From assembly GCA_963575745.1 (NCBI GenBank), contig CAUYUJ010004559.1:192525-256524 (forward strand): a DNA stretch of 64,000 nt, written 5' to 3'. This DNA comes from Prorocentrum cordatum. Lineage: Eukaryota > Sar > Dinophyceae > Prorocentrales > Prorocentraceae. The notes beneath the pieces were generated by a model. The model saw only the letters and a list, made by a program, of their open reading frames with translations. It was not told the DNA's origin and searched no databases. The position numbers and the translations under genes are program-made. Shown here piece by piece: positions 19,301 to 27,939 of the stretch. The first letter of the stretch is position 1; every line of letters starts with the position of its first letter.

Positions 19301-21545
19301 ACCCGCGACGGGGCACCGGCCGGGCACGGGGCGAAGCTCGAATAGAAGAAAAACGCCATGAGCATAGACTCTTGGGCGCTCCGCGCGGATTTCTTGGATC
19401 CGCGCTGGACCCCCCTCCCTGGCGCGCGGAGCGCGCCAGGAGCGGCGCCGGAGGCACCGCCGGGAAGGCCCATCGCCGGCGCGCGCCAGGAAGGGGGGTC
19501 CAGCGCAGATCCAAGGAATCCGCGCGGAGTGCCCAGCATTTCGTTACTGCGTGATTTCTTCTTCTAGAAGCCGCGGCCAGCCCATGTGAGTCTCCAGGTA
19601 AACTAAGCACGAGCCTCTACAGTCAACCCGCAGAATAAGGATGGGCAGCCTTCCCAAGGGTACCCTTGCACCCTTGCCCCTTCGGCCCATCCCTGGTCAC
19701 TTTCTCTGGCCAACCTCGTTCGCAGAACGTTCACGTGGGCCTCCAAGATCCTGGCACCCTCACCGCGCATCCTCATGATACGGGTCGGCGGGGGCAAGCA
19801 CTGCTTGGGGAATCGCAGCTCCTGTGGGCAGGCCTACTTGGAGAAGCTTTCCGCGGTGCGAGCGGACGCTCCGGTTCGGCGATGGGCCCCCCTTCACGGC
19901 GTCTTGGGCGCCGCCCCTGGCGGGCTCCGCGCGCCTGGGAGGGGAAGTCGAGCGTCAACAGGAGAAGTCTTCGCGCGCCTCCGAACGCTGCTGTCCGTCG
20001 AGGAAGCACAGGCACTATAAAGAACAGATTCCCGGAGCTCCGCGCGGGTTCGATGGACCTGCGCCTGGGCCCCCCTGGCCAGCGCCTCCGTGCGGGTATA
20101 GCCAGGACCCCGGGTAAGGGGACGCGGTTAGTGGTGAGGCCCTGGGGCCCCTCCACTGGCCAGATTCACTAAACCAGGCTTGCCGTAACCGGTGTTTCTT
20201 CGAGTGACGGCAGTTCCAGTTGGTGGAAATGGGACCGGGGGGGCGCCCCCAGTACAGATCACTAAACCAGGTTCCACGAAACCCAGTTCTGCCAACGCCC
20301 GATGCGTGGCCGCACCTGGCGCGCTCCGCGCGCCAGGGAGGGGGGTGCAGCGCCGATCCAAGAAATCCATGCGGAGCTCCGGAAGTGTATGTTTGTGTCG
20401 TGTTCTCTTATCCTGCGTCGTGCTTTCTTCGTTCTTCTGCGCATGCCGTGCCTCTTCGGCCCGCCAGAGAAGGTTGATGGGCCTGTTTTCCACCACCACC
20501 ACCACCATAAGTTGGAGGGGGAGGTGGTCCTCCTCCTCCTCCACCTCCTCCTCCTCCTCCTCCTCCTCCTCCTCCTCCACCTCCTCTTCGTCCTCCTCCT
20601 CCTCGTCCTCGTCCTCCTCCTCCTCCTTCCCCCCTCCAACTTATCGTAGTGGTGGTGTAAAACAGTCCCGTCAAAGGTGCGCACGAGGAACATTCACGCC
20701 CTGCTCATGCTCGGCAAGGTCCATGAGTTCGCGGCCGGGGACGCGTGCGTCTTCCTCGGCGACTTCAACTGGAACCCGCGGGATTCGAGCTACATGCTGC
20801 TCGAGAGCGGCGGCGACGTCGCCGCAGTGGCAGCGTTAAGTCGGGCCTGTCCCTCTGCAGGAGGAATATTCAAAAATAGCTTAAAAAATAGTATGGGGAC
20901 GATCTTTTGAGTATGTTTGGGTATTTCTTGAATATTTGTGGGGTAGTTTTAATTTTTCGCTCAAAATCCGCCTGTAGGAGGACCCGCCCGACTTAATGGC
21001 AGCGCAAAACGACACGTTCCGTCAGGAGGTCATGGGACTCGAGCCTGCCGCGCAGCTGGCGAGCAGGTCCGCGCCGGGCGGCCTGCGGAGCGCCTACAAG
21101 GCCTTCCACGGCTCCGAGCCGCGCTTCACGAACTACGCCCGCAACCGCGACAACCCGCCCTTCTGCGAGACCCTGGACTACATCTCGAGGAGCGCGACGT
21201 GGCACTGAGCATCGGCTTCCGGAGGTCCGCGGGCACCTGCAGGGGTCGGCGCCAAGGCCCCCCCCTCCTCCGGCGCACGGGGCGCGCCGGATGGCGGCGG
21301 CAGTGGCACCGCCCCAGGGGGGGGGGGCGAGCCAGGAGAGCCTCGCGGACCTCCGAAGGCTCATGCCCGCGCTTCCCTCTGCTCCTCCGCGCGTCGTCTT
21401 CTCCGCGGGCCGCTTCCGCGTGCTGGCCTGCCCAGAGCTGCCCAGGGATCCGCCGCAGGGCATCCGGTCCTTCCCGTCGTTGGCCGAGCCGTCCGACCAC
21501 GTCCTCATGGCGGCCACCCTCCGGCCCGAGGGGGGCGCGCCGTAG
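16361..21545 (+). CDS. EEP-family phosphodiesterase (CCR4/nocturnin-like), multi-exon
   Basis: Homology blocks of an endonuclease/exonuclease/phosphatase enzyme, a metal-dependent phosphodiesterase family that includes mRNA deadenylases, appear in order but split. Exon 1 to about 16441: FVTYNVLAPPLAE. Exon 2 about 16766-16923: KLEPHIA...GLQEVSLEWAGKLY (catalytic Glu) ...NYTF. Exon 3 about 17305-17667: FNGYMGVGLAWP...RLSDT...FCVACYHM. Exon 4 20446-20472: PCLFGPPEK. Exon 5 20677-20839: NIHALL...VFLGDFNWNPRDS (catalytic Asp/Asn). Exon 6 21003 to about 21196: GLRSAYKAF...FTNYA...ETLDYI. Exon 7 about 21370-21545: PSLAEPSDHVLMAA, ending in TAG. The active-site Glu, GDFN and SDH motifs are all present, so the enzyme should be functional if spliced. 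The true start is upstream of 16361 and not determined. Substrate is unknown; CCR4 relatives act on poly(A) or nucleotide phosphodiesters. Most introns coincide with inverted-repeat elements. Confidence 0.85.
16441..16765 (+). mobile_element. F6 element forming EEP intron 1
   Basis: Related along its length to 50120-50352: TTTTGCCGATCGGCGCGGG, GGAGTAGATCTTGGCTGT, GGACGCACTGT, AGCAGAGGTCCAGAGC, CGCTCAC end. Left GCGTTTTCCGCTTC..CCGATC and right GACATCGAAACG..AGAACGC-type ends are imperfect inverted repeats of about 35 bp. This copy is longer because of an expanded GCAGCCGCAGTGAGC repeat (16615-16710). Exon 1 ends ...QCEA at its left edge and exon 2 resumes in frame at its right edge. Confidence 0.72.
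16924..17270 (+). mobile_element. Inverted-repeat segment forming EEP intron 2
   Basis: Left TCTAGCCGGCTGCCTG and right CACAGGCAGTCTAGA are imperfect inverted repeats at the edges of the gap between NYTF and YGQEFNGYMG. An internal palindrome at 16982-17034 (CCAATGATGGTGCTGCC / GGTGGCACCATCATTGG) is also present. Single copy; exact splice sites not determined. Confidence 0.45.
17728..17930 (-). mobile_element. F8 TIR element, copy 1
   Basis: TTTCGGCGGCGAGC...GGAAGTGAGA at left and TCTCACTTCCCCCC...GCTCGCCGCCGAAA at right. Interior repeats GAAGGC/GCCTTC arms. Related to 31018-31200 and 35688-35871, in the opposite orientation to them. Lies inside the large EEP intron 3. Confidence 0.8.
18030..18960. 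repeat. GGACTCCATTGG minisatellite
   Basis: About 12-15-bp degenerate units (ATAGGACTCCATTGGACTCC, AATGCCCATAGGGGTCCATT) for over 900 bp, inside EEP intron 3. No coding signal. Confidence 0.88.
19080..19275. repeat. GTGGTGCAAGC... tandem repeat
   Basis: About 14-15-bp units (ATGTGGTGCAGCCT, GTGGTGCAAGCTGTG) repeated roughly twelve times, inside EEP intron 3. Confidence 0.82.
19343..19566. mobile_element. F3 hairpin element, copy 3
   Basis: Outer arms TAGAAGAAAAACGCCATGAG / CTGCGTGATTTCTTCTTCTA and inner arms GGGCGCTCCGCGCGGATTTC / AATCCGCGCGGAGTGCCC. Contains the TGGCGCGCGGAGCGCGCCA centre plus an extra inserted arm. Inside EEP intron 3. Confidence 0.9.
19636..19775. mobile_element. F5 element, copy 1 (140 bp)
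   Basis: Starts TAAGGATGGGCAGCCTTCCC, contains CCAAGGGTACCCTTGCACCC and CGGCCCATCCCTGGTCACTT, ends GCGCATCCTCA. Termini are imperfect inverted repeats (TAAGGATG / CATCCTCA). The copy at 51631-51770 is also 140 bp. Confidence 0.85.
19850..20410. repeat. Diverged F3-like fragments
   Basis: Several partial F3 arms: about 19905-19950 (CCGCCCCTGGCGGGCTCCGC), about 20025-20075 and 20310-20400 (CTGGCGCGCTCCGCGCGCCA, CGGAGCTCCGGAAGTGTATG). Between them CACTAAACCAGG occurs twice (20167, 20262). The last fragment forms the 3' end of EEP intron 3. Confidence 0.6.
20473..20676 (+). mobile_element. Introner: TIR element coextensive with EEP intron 4 (204 bp)
   Basis: The intron between PCLFGPPEK and VRTRNIHALL is itself a TIR element. 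Left GTTGATGGGCCTGTTTTCCA, then ATAAGTTGGAGGGGG; right CCCCCTCCAACTTATCG, then GTGTAAAACAGTCCCGTCAA. Arms of about 45 bp reach from splice site to splice site, with a CTC repeat between. Flanking AGG occurs at both ends (AGG/TTGATGGG and CCCGTCAA/AGG), so a 3-bp target duplication would create the AG|GT donor and the AG acceptor. Splicing is GT-AG and in frame. Confidence 0.85.
20836..20996 (+). mobile_element. F1 element, copy 5 (161 bp), within EEP intron 5
   Basis: TTAAGTCGGGCCTGTCCCTC ... CGCCTGTAGGAGGACCCGCC, ending CGACTTAA, flanked by perfect TGGCAGCG duplications (20828-20835, 20997-21004). Removing element plus one duplication restores the EEP frame ...VAAVAA-QNDTFRQE. A GT-AG intron at 20840-21002 is also in frame: donor GT from the TIR (TTAA|GTCGGG), acceptor AG from the target duplication (GGCAG|CG), adding two codons. 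Confidence 0.92.
21213..21361 (+). mobile_element. Hairpin element in EEP intron 6
   Basis: GGCTTCCGGAGGTCCGCGGG at left and GCCTCGCGGACCTCCGAAGG at right are inverted repeats. The CGGAGGTCCGCG arm is shared with F3. Lies between ...ETLDYI and the SDHV exon. Exact splice sites not resolved. Confidence 0.6.
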
Positions 21546-21687
21546 CGCGGCGTTGCCATGGGGGCTCTCCACGACTGCTCCGCGGCGTGGCAGCGCTTCG
21601 AACGAGGTATCCAGCGGCGTGCCAAGCGCGGACGCTCCGCCGTGCCGTGTCTTCATTCTTGTCGCAAGGCCGCTGTTGTTGCCGCTC

Positions 21688-21842
21688 TCTCTCTCTCTCT
21701 CTCTCTTTCTTATCTCTCATTTCTTCTCTCTTTCTCCTCCTCATCACTATCTCTCTCTCTCTCTCTTTCTTATCTCTCATTTCTCTCGTTCTCCTCCTTA
21801 TCTCTCTCTCTCTCTCGCCGCTCTCTTTTTCTCTCTTCCTCT
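21688..21842. repeat. (CT)n tract
   Basis: CTCTCTCT with TTCTTATCTCTCATTT interruptions, duplicated twice (21700-21726 and 21760-21786). Downstream of the EEP stop. Confidence 0.92.
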
Positions 21843-22815
21843 GTCTACGCGTTTGGCCCAAGGCTGCCTCCTGAGCCCAGGCCTGGAGCCCAGCCTCCCG
21901 GCCTCAGCCCCAGCACGCCTGGACGGTTGCCCAGCCCACCGCCAGGGATCGCTCTCGCCCGCTCTCCCACTCCAGCGCCCGCCGCGCCGTTGCGGGCAGC
22001 AACTCCGAGCCGATCGACAAGAATGAGCATAAGCGCATCGATTCCAGGCTCGCTCGCAGGGGTACCCGCGCCGCCGCTCTCCAAGAAGCAGGCGCTCTCG
22101 TGCCACTCCAGCACTCGGTCAGCTGTCTTCAGCCGCCTCCACCGAGCTCGGCCGTGCTTACCACGACCATGCCGACCACCCCAACGGGCTCCGCAAGGCT
22201 CTGCAACGCCTCCTGCGACCAGTGCAAAATCGGCTGGACCTTGGCTCACCACCGAGCCTAGAAGCAATCACGCCAAGGGCGCGCGGATGAGCCCAATCGC
22301 TCGGAACGACGCTCCGACACTACAAAGAGGCCGATCCACAGCTGGGCGATTTCGGAAACCCTGAGCCCAAAAACATGTCCATCTTTTCGGAGCGCATTTT
22401 TCACTTCCGCCACCTTCTGCCGCCCTTCCGCTGGCTTCCGCCGGCGGAGGCGGCCTCGTTTTGCTTTCCCCGACCTTCCGCGGCCCTTCCGCCGCCTTCC
22501 GCCGCGGAAGAGATGACAACTCCTTCTACTCCCGAAGGCAAGGCCCTTTTATGGAACGCCCCAGCTGATGAGTCTGGATGCGGCACACAGGTCAGCCACC
22601 TGCCTCTGATCGGCAATGAGCAGGAAGGGATGGCAAAGGAACATGAAGGGAGGAAAGACGGGATCAGAAAGGCAAGCAGACGGTGACCGGTAAGGGGGAC
22701 ACGAGGGATGAAGGCAGGGAGGCACCACCAGTCTTCGCCCAGCAAGCTTCCGCCAGCTACCTGCTGCGCAGGCGCCCGCGTGCGGCAGCGGGGCGAGCAG
22801 GGCGCCCGGCCACTT
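21843..22815. other. No supported gene
   Basis: Pro/Ser-rich frames only. A GGCGGAAG / CTTCCGCC-rich stretch at 22395-22510 resembles F8 interiors. Some of this may be EEP 3' UTR. Confidence 0.45.
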
Positions 22816-22818
22816 GGC

Positions 22819-22979
22819 CTCGGTCGGGCCTGCCCCTCTGCAGGAGGAACATTCGGAAATAGCGAAAACACTTGAGACGACTTGTTGGGTTTGTTTTATA
22901 GCATGCTTGGAGTCTGTGTCGACTACTTCTAATCATTCGTCAAAAACTCCCTGTATAGAGGGGGACAGGCCCGACCCAG
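22819..22979 (+). mobile_element. F1 element, copy 6
   Basis: CTCGGTCGGGCCTGCCCCTC then TGCAGGAGGAACATTCGG; right end GGGGACAGGCCCGACCCAG. Shares the F1 internal AATAGCGAAAA... organisation. No target duplication recognised, so probably older. Confidence 0.82.
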
Positions 22980-23014
22980 CACCAGCGCGCTGGCGCGCCT
23001 CTGGGGAAACCGAC

Positions 23015-23168
23015 GACGACGTACACATAACACGCGGAGGTCCGCGCGGAGTTCCTGGATCGGCCCTGGACCCACGAGGCAGGTCAGGGGCGGCGCCAGA
23101 GGGGCGCCGCCGGGGGGGCCCCAGCGCTGATCCGAGGCCTCCGCGAGCACCTCCGAGCTTGTGCCGTG
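23015..23168. mobile_element. F3 hairpin element, copy 4
   Basis: GCGGAGGTCCGCGCGGAGTTC / ...CCTCCGCGAGCACCTCCGAG arms around GGGGCGGCGCCAGAGGGGCGCC. More diverged than the other copies. Confidence 0.72.
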
Positions 23169-23448
23169 CTGTTGTCCCCCTACTTCCTTCCACCTCCTAC
23201 CTTTGGCCTTCCACCGCCGGCCCGGCCTGGCCCGCGACGCCTCGCCGAGCCCCCCCCCCCTCCGCGAGGGGCCCTCCCCCGAGACCGGGGAAGCCTCACC
23301 ACGGCAGCAGTCGTGCGTTTCGGCGCCTGCCCGGCGTCGTCAATCTTCTCGCCCCCCGCGCCGCACGCTTTTCCCTAGCCGGCAGGGCTCGGCGCACCCG
23401 CCGCTTGCTGCGGGGCGCCCGCGCGGGGAATCCCCGTGCGCATCCGGG

Positions 23449-23513
23449 CCGTCTCTCTCTCTCTCTCTCTTTTTCTCTCTCTCTCTGTTTTTTTTTTTTC
23501 TTTTTTTTCTTTT

Positions 23514-23551
<38 letters not shown>

Positions 23552-23606
23552 CCCCCTCACTCTCACTCTCTCTCTCTCTCTCTCTCTCTCTTTCTGCCTC
23601 TCCTCT
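23449..23606. repeat. (CT)n/(T)n pyrimidine tract
   Basis: CTCTCT runs with TTTTTTTTTC and CCCCCC interruptions. Uninterrupted pyrimidines over long stretches could form triplex DNA. Confidence 0.93.
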
Positions 23607-23654
23607 CATGCGGGCGCGGTGCAGACACAAAGGATGAGCCAGGCGACGGGGAGC

Positions 23655-23870
23655 AGCAGGAGGAGGAGGGGTGAGGAGGACGAGCGGGCAAGGGGAAAAG
23701 GAAAACAGAGGAGGAAGAGGAGGAGGAGACGGAGGAGGAGACGGAGGAGGAACGAGGAGGAGGAGACGGAGGAGGAGGAAGAGGAGGAACGAGGGTGCGA
23801 GGGAGGCATCAATGGAGGCAGGAGGGGGGGAGGGCGGGAGGAGGAAGAGGAAGATCGAGGATCGGTGATA
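23655..23870. repeat. (AGG)n/(GGA)n purine tract
   Basis: Imperfect GGAGGA purine repeat. Arg/Glu-rich frames are repeat-derived. Confidence 0.9.
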
Positions 23871-23936
23871 CTCGATCCTGATCCTCGGCCCTCGACACTC
23901 GTTCCTCCTCGATCCTCGATGCGCCTCCTCAGATCA

Positions 23937-24099
23937 TTCAGGAGGGAAAGAAACACACAGACACAATTAATTGTCGACTCGCAGGAAAACATGGGAAAAT
24001 ATGGAAGTGGGGGGGAAGACGAAAACCTAGAAAATATGGGAAAATCTGGGGAATCCTGTTATTAGTGTCTATTTATTTGTGTGTCCCTGTGCCCCTTCA
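23937..24099 (+). mobile_element. F2 element, copy 4 (163 bp)
   Basis: TTCAGGAGGGAAAGAAACAC ... CCCTGTGCCCCTTCA. Flanks ATCA / ATCT are a 4-bp duplication with one mismatch. Same 163-bp length as copies 2 and 5. Confidence 0.92.
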
Positions 24100-24479
24100 A
24101 TCTTCTTCTTCCTACTTGGAGCCGACTGGGAGTCTGATGTGGCCCAGCGTTAGTTCTGACGAGCAGGAAGGGAGGGTGAGGTTCGAGGTTGTGGGTTCGG
24201 GAGACTTCTTGCTGGGTCTATCTCTGCCTCGGGGGGGGGGCCGCTTTCAGGCCCCAGGACGCTCAAGAGCGGATCCAGGGTGAACACATGTACCAGATGC
24301 ACCTCCGGAGGGATCCGACACCCATTTCACGAGCGGATCTGGCCTGGCCGCCCCCCCCCCTCTGCATCGACCTTCTGGGGTCCCCTCCGGCTCAGACCCC
24401 TCCGGAAGCCCCGGCAGTGTGCTCGCGCAGCCGCACCGCCGCGGCCGCGGCCGCGAGACTCCAGCAACATGCGGGACTG

Positions 24480-24658
24480 GAAAATGACCACAGCCGCTGC
24501 TTCTTGTTTGCGCCGCCTTCCAGCCGGCCGAAAGAGAAGCAGTGGCTGTGGTCCTTTCCCCGGTGCCAGGCTCCACGCGAAAATGACCACAACCACTGCC
24601 TTGTTTCTGCGGGCTGGAAGGCGGCAACAAAAGAAAAGCAGTGGCTGTGGTCGTTTTC
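24480..24658. mobile_element. Two 80-bp hairpins in inverted orientation
   Basis: Units 24480-24559 and 24579-24658 each begin GAAAATGACCACA and end GGCTGTGGTC.TTTCC/TTTTC, so each folds on itself (ACCACAGCCGCTGC / GCAGTGGCTGTGGT). Their interiors (CGCCGCCTTCCAGCC versus GGCTGGAAGGCGGC) show the second unit is inverted relative to the first. Confidence 0.85.
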
Positions 24659-24757
24659 ACGCCCCGTAAACAGGTCCGCCGCCAGGGGGATGTCCCCGGG
24701 AGCGCACCGGGCCACCTGCCCGAGGGGCGGCCCTGGGCGTGCGGCGCCCCTCCTTGG

Positions 24758-24934
24758 TTCGGGGGTGGGCAGACCTCCTACCCTGGCACGTCGATTAGGG
24801 AACTGTCCTTTTTGTTCGGTGCTCGAGAGGGCGCCGCGGCCGTCACTTTCCAGGCTTGCGCCCGCCAGGTTTGGGCCCGAGGTCGTCTTCACGAAGCCAC
24901 GTTTTACTAAAGGGAGGTCTGTCCATCCCCGATT
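24758..24934 (+). mobile_element. F4 TIR element, copy 3
   Basis: Left TCGGGGGTGGGCAGACCTCC, right GGGAGGTCTGTCCATCCCCG are inverted repeats. Shares CACGTCGATTAGGGAACTG, CTCGAGAGGGCGCCGCGG, CACGTTTTACTAAAGGG. More diverged than the 6-kb copies. Confidence 0.88.
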
Positions 24935-24969
24935 GGTGGCGTTTGCTCGGCCAGCTTGGATGGTTAGTT

Positions 24970-25130
24970 TTGAGTCGGCAGGTCCCAGTACAGGGGGAAT
25001 AGTCAACCATAGTTTTTAAGGAAAGTCAGGGGATTTTTTGTTGTAGTATTGCTGACCATTCTTGAACATCTTTGACCATTGTCAATTCTTCCTCGAAGAT
25101 CGGCCTGTAGGGGGGACGGGACCGACCTCA
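24970..25130 (+). mobile_element. F1 element, copy 7 (161 bp)
   Basis: TTGAGTCGGCAGGTCCCAGT ... CGGCCTGTAGGGGGGACGGG, ending ACCGACCTCA. Flanks GGTTAGTT / GGATAGTT (24962-24969, 25131-25138) form an 8-bp duplication with one mismatch. Confidence 0.88.
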
Positions 25131-25228
25131 GGATAGTTCCTCCGCGGAGCAGCGGGCTTCTCCTGCCCCGGGGGCGAGCTTCCTTTCGTCCCTGGTCTTG
25201 GCCGCCTACGTCCCCTTCTCTTTGTCTT

Positions 25229-25465
25229 GGCCTCCTAGATGGGGTCGGCGTAGATGGGGTCGGATGATTGCGCCACATTGCTGATGCGTCGCCGATGCGG
25301 CCCGATGTGGAGCCCGATTCGCTTCACGTCGACGTCGCCGATGCATCGCCGTCGTCGACGATGCATCGCCGGTGCATCGTCGATACATCGTCGATGCATC
25401 GCCGATGCATCGGCCGTGCGGTGCGATCCTCCGTCCCCATCTACTCCGACCCCATCTAGGAGGCC
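25229..25465. mobile_element. F11 TIR element, copy 2 (237 bp)
   Basis: GGCCTCCTAGATGGGGTCGG and CCGACCCCATCTAGGAGGCC are perfect inverted 20-mers; the arms continue with GTAGATGGGGTCGGATGAT. The interior is an expanded GATGCATCGCC repeat, absent or shorter in copy 1. Confidence 0.88.
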
Positions 25466-25735
25466 TCTACTTGGGGCCCAGCGTGCTCCTCCCCATCTCC
25501 TCCTCCTCCTGCTCCCTGCCTCCCCAGAGTCGAGGTGGACGTCGTGCGTCCGTGGTCGGCGGCCCGCCGCAGGCGCCTGGGGGCCCGCGGGCGCGGGAGA
25601 CCGACGCCCCCGCAGCAGCACCCAGCGGCTCCGGCCGCGGGCGCGGCTGGGGGCACCGGCCCCGCGGAGGCGGCGGCCTCAGGGGGGGGGGCCGGAAAGT
25701 GGGGCACGTCGGCTGCACGTCAGAGTGACTTAAAA

Positions 25736-25935
25736 AGGGAACGAGCAATGACATGAGCATAACAGCTCGGAGGTGCGCGCGGATTTCTCGGATCGGCGCT
25801 GGACCCTCCTGGCGGCGCCTCTGGCGCCGCCCCTGGCGCGCTCCGCGCGCCAGGGAGGGGGGTCCAGCGCCGACCCGAGAAATCCGCGCGGACCTCCGAG
25901 TTGTTATGTTTATTATGTGATTGTTCGTTTCCCTA
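25736..25935. mobile_element. F3 hairpin element, copy 5 (200 bp)
   Basis: Nearly perfect hairpin: AGCTCGGAGGTGCGCGCGGA / TCCGCGCGGACCTCCGAGTT, outer arms AGGGAACGAGCAATGACATG / TTATGTGATTGTTCGTTTCCCT. Flanked by imperfect direct repeats of about 35 bp: AAGTGGGGCACGTCGGCTGC (25695) and AAGTGGGGCATGCCGACTGC (25937). Confidence 0.92.
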
Positions 25936-26111
25936 GAAGTGGGGCATGCCGACTGCACGTAAGAATGATCCTTCGCCGGAGTGATCTGTGGTGCGGACCC
26001 ACTGGGCCCCCCCGACTGTTGAGCGCTTCGCGCTTGGGTCTGACCCCCTCGCGCCCCCCAGAAGCCGCGCACCAGAGGTCACTCTTGCCAGCCGAGAATG
26101 GAGGGGAGGGG

Positions 26112-26172
26112 CGGAGGGGAGGAGGAGGAGGAGGAGGAGGAGGAGGAGGAGGAGGAGGAGGAGGAGGAGGAT
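26112..26172. repeat. (AGG)n tract
   Basis: Near-perfect GGAGGA triplets, about 55 bp. Confidence 0.93.
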
Positions 26173-26286
26173 CAGGGCCAGGAACAGCAGGAGAGTGAGG
26201 AACAGGGGAGGGAGGGGCCTCTCTCAGGTGCCGGCCGGAGTGGACAGTAGAGGATCTCCTATCGGGCCAGCATGCTTTTTGCGCGT

Positions 26287-26494
26287 ATCCGGGGAATCGT
26301 GAGACTCGAGTTCTCCGGAACTCGGGTTGGCCGGTGCTTTTTCGCGAGCTGGTCCTGGATTTTGACAGTCCAATGTTCGTGGGATGTCTGCAGCGAGAGC
26401 TCGCGTCAAATTTCAAATTGGGTCTCGTCATTTCCCTGACGGCCCCATCAGGCCAACCCGAGACCTCCGAACCCGAGTTCTACGTCTCCCTGAT
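26287..26494. mobile_element. 208-bp TIR element, single copy
   Basis: Left ATCCGGGGAATCGTGAGACT then CGGAACTCGGGTTGGCC; right GGCCAACCCGAGACCTCCGA then GAGTTCTACGTCTCCCTGAT. Arms of about 45 bp with several mismatches. No duplication recognised. Confidence 0.72.
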
Positions 26495-27136
26495 CTAAGT
26501 ATGTGTCAGTGGGAGGGAGGAGCAGGAAGAGCGGGCGTTGGGAGGAGCGACATTACGAAAACTGCAGGAGTCCAGAGTTGGAAACGCGGAGCTACGCATT
26601 TCAGGGTTTCCGCTTCCAGGGATGTCTAGGTTTCCATTTCTAGAGTGAGTGGTCTTCGCAGAGGATGTTTTCCCGCAGGTTGCACCATCATACTTGTGAC
26701 CATGCCTTGTGATAAACATCTTGCGGGTAGCAGGAAGGTCTAAGTTTGAACTCGGACGACCCTGCGCGAGGCAGGTGGCCAGAGCACCCTGTAAAAGCCA
26801 AGGCCTTCAACGCAGCCTGGGACAGGCAGAGTCGACAGCATCGTTTTTCGTTCGTGCTTGCATCTCGGTGACCCCCCCCAGACCCATTTGCGGCGACCCC
26901 ACCTCCACCCTTATCCTGCTTTCTTCTTTCTTCCTCTGGGCCCCAGGTCAGCATGTTGACGGCCTTTAGCCTCTTGCTAGTAGTTAGGCGGCTGGCTGTG
27001 GTTGCCAATGCCAGTGCAGCCTCGTCTAAGGCAATGCCAGACATAGCCACCGGAAATCTGGCACCTTCCGTGGGATCCGAAACAATACCCCTCTTCCCCC
27101 CTCCTCCCCCTCTTTCCCCCCCCCCTTTTTTCCGTG

Positions 27137-27188
27137 CCCCTCCTCCTCCTCCTCCTCCTCCTCCTCCTCCTCCTCCTCCTCCTCCTCC
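27137..27188. repeat. (TCC)n tract
   Basis: Pure CTC triplets of about 50 bp. Confidence 0.95.
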
Positions 27189-27319
27189 CACTCCACAAGG
27201 ACTCAATATGAATACTACTCTCCTCTCTCCCCGGAAGATGTCCGGCCCCCCTCCGCGTATTGTTTTTTCCAGGGTTCCTTGGAGTTGGGTTTCCGTTTGG
27301 TTTTTGGTAGCAAGATGTA

Positions 27320-27510
27320 GTTCCCGCTGAAGCGCTGGCCTCATTTTCGGGCTTCGGCTCTTTCCGAGCCGTGCTCCCGCTGCAGCGATGGCCTCGATTC
27401 CGCGCTTACGCTCGTTCCGAGCCGTGCTCCTGCTGCAGCGCTGGCCTCGTTACCGCGCTTCCGCTCGCTCCGAATCGTGCTCCCGCTGCAGCGCTGGTGT
27501 CATTATTTCC
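27320..27510. repeat. 53-bp tandem repeat, about 3.5 copies
   Basis: Units anchored by CCGCTG(C/A)AGCG at about 27327, 27380, 27433 and 27486, an exact 53-bp period, with GCGCTTCCGCTCGTTCCGAG-type interiors. Confidence 0.92.
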
Positions 27511-27539
27511 AGTGCCATGCCACGGCATGCAATTCAATG

Positions 27540-27815
27540 CTATCTTGTGTTCCGCTGTGCGATGCCATGCCTGCAGCTGCAATGCTAGGATATGCAGTGC
27601 TTGACTACGCAGTGCCACGCCATGCTATGTCATGCAACGCTTTGGTCTTCAACGCCATGTTATGCCATGTTCTTTTCTGTGCCGCTGTGCGATGCCATTA
27701 TTTGCGTTGCAACGCTTTGTGACGAAATTCTTCACTACGCAACGCCACGCCATGCTATGACATACTACGCTCTGCCGTGCTCTTTTACGCCCTGCTATGC
27801 TGTGCTCTACGATGC
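27540..27815. repeat. ~130-bp duplication in a TGCCATGC-rich region
   Basis: CCGCTGTGCGATGCCAT (27552, 27682) and CTACGCARYGCCACGCCATG (27604, 27733) recur about 130 bp apart. Built from short TGCCATGCTATG units. Confidence 0.78.
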
Positions 27816-27939
27816 ATCGCGCACCCTTCCAGGATCACTGTCCTGCTGGTTATCCAACTGCGAATAGAGAAGGGATCTACGGCATGGTAAGGGAGGAGAG
27901 GGAGGGGTAGGACGTCAGATATGACGCCAGCGCACCTAG

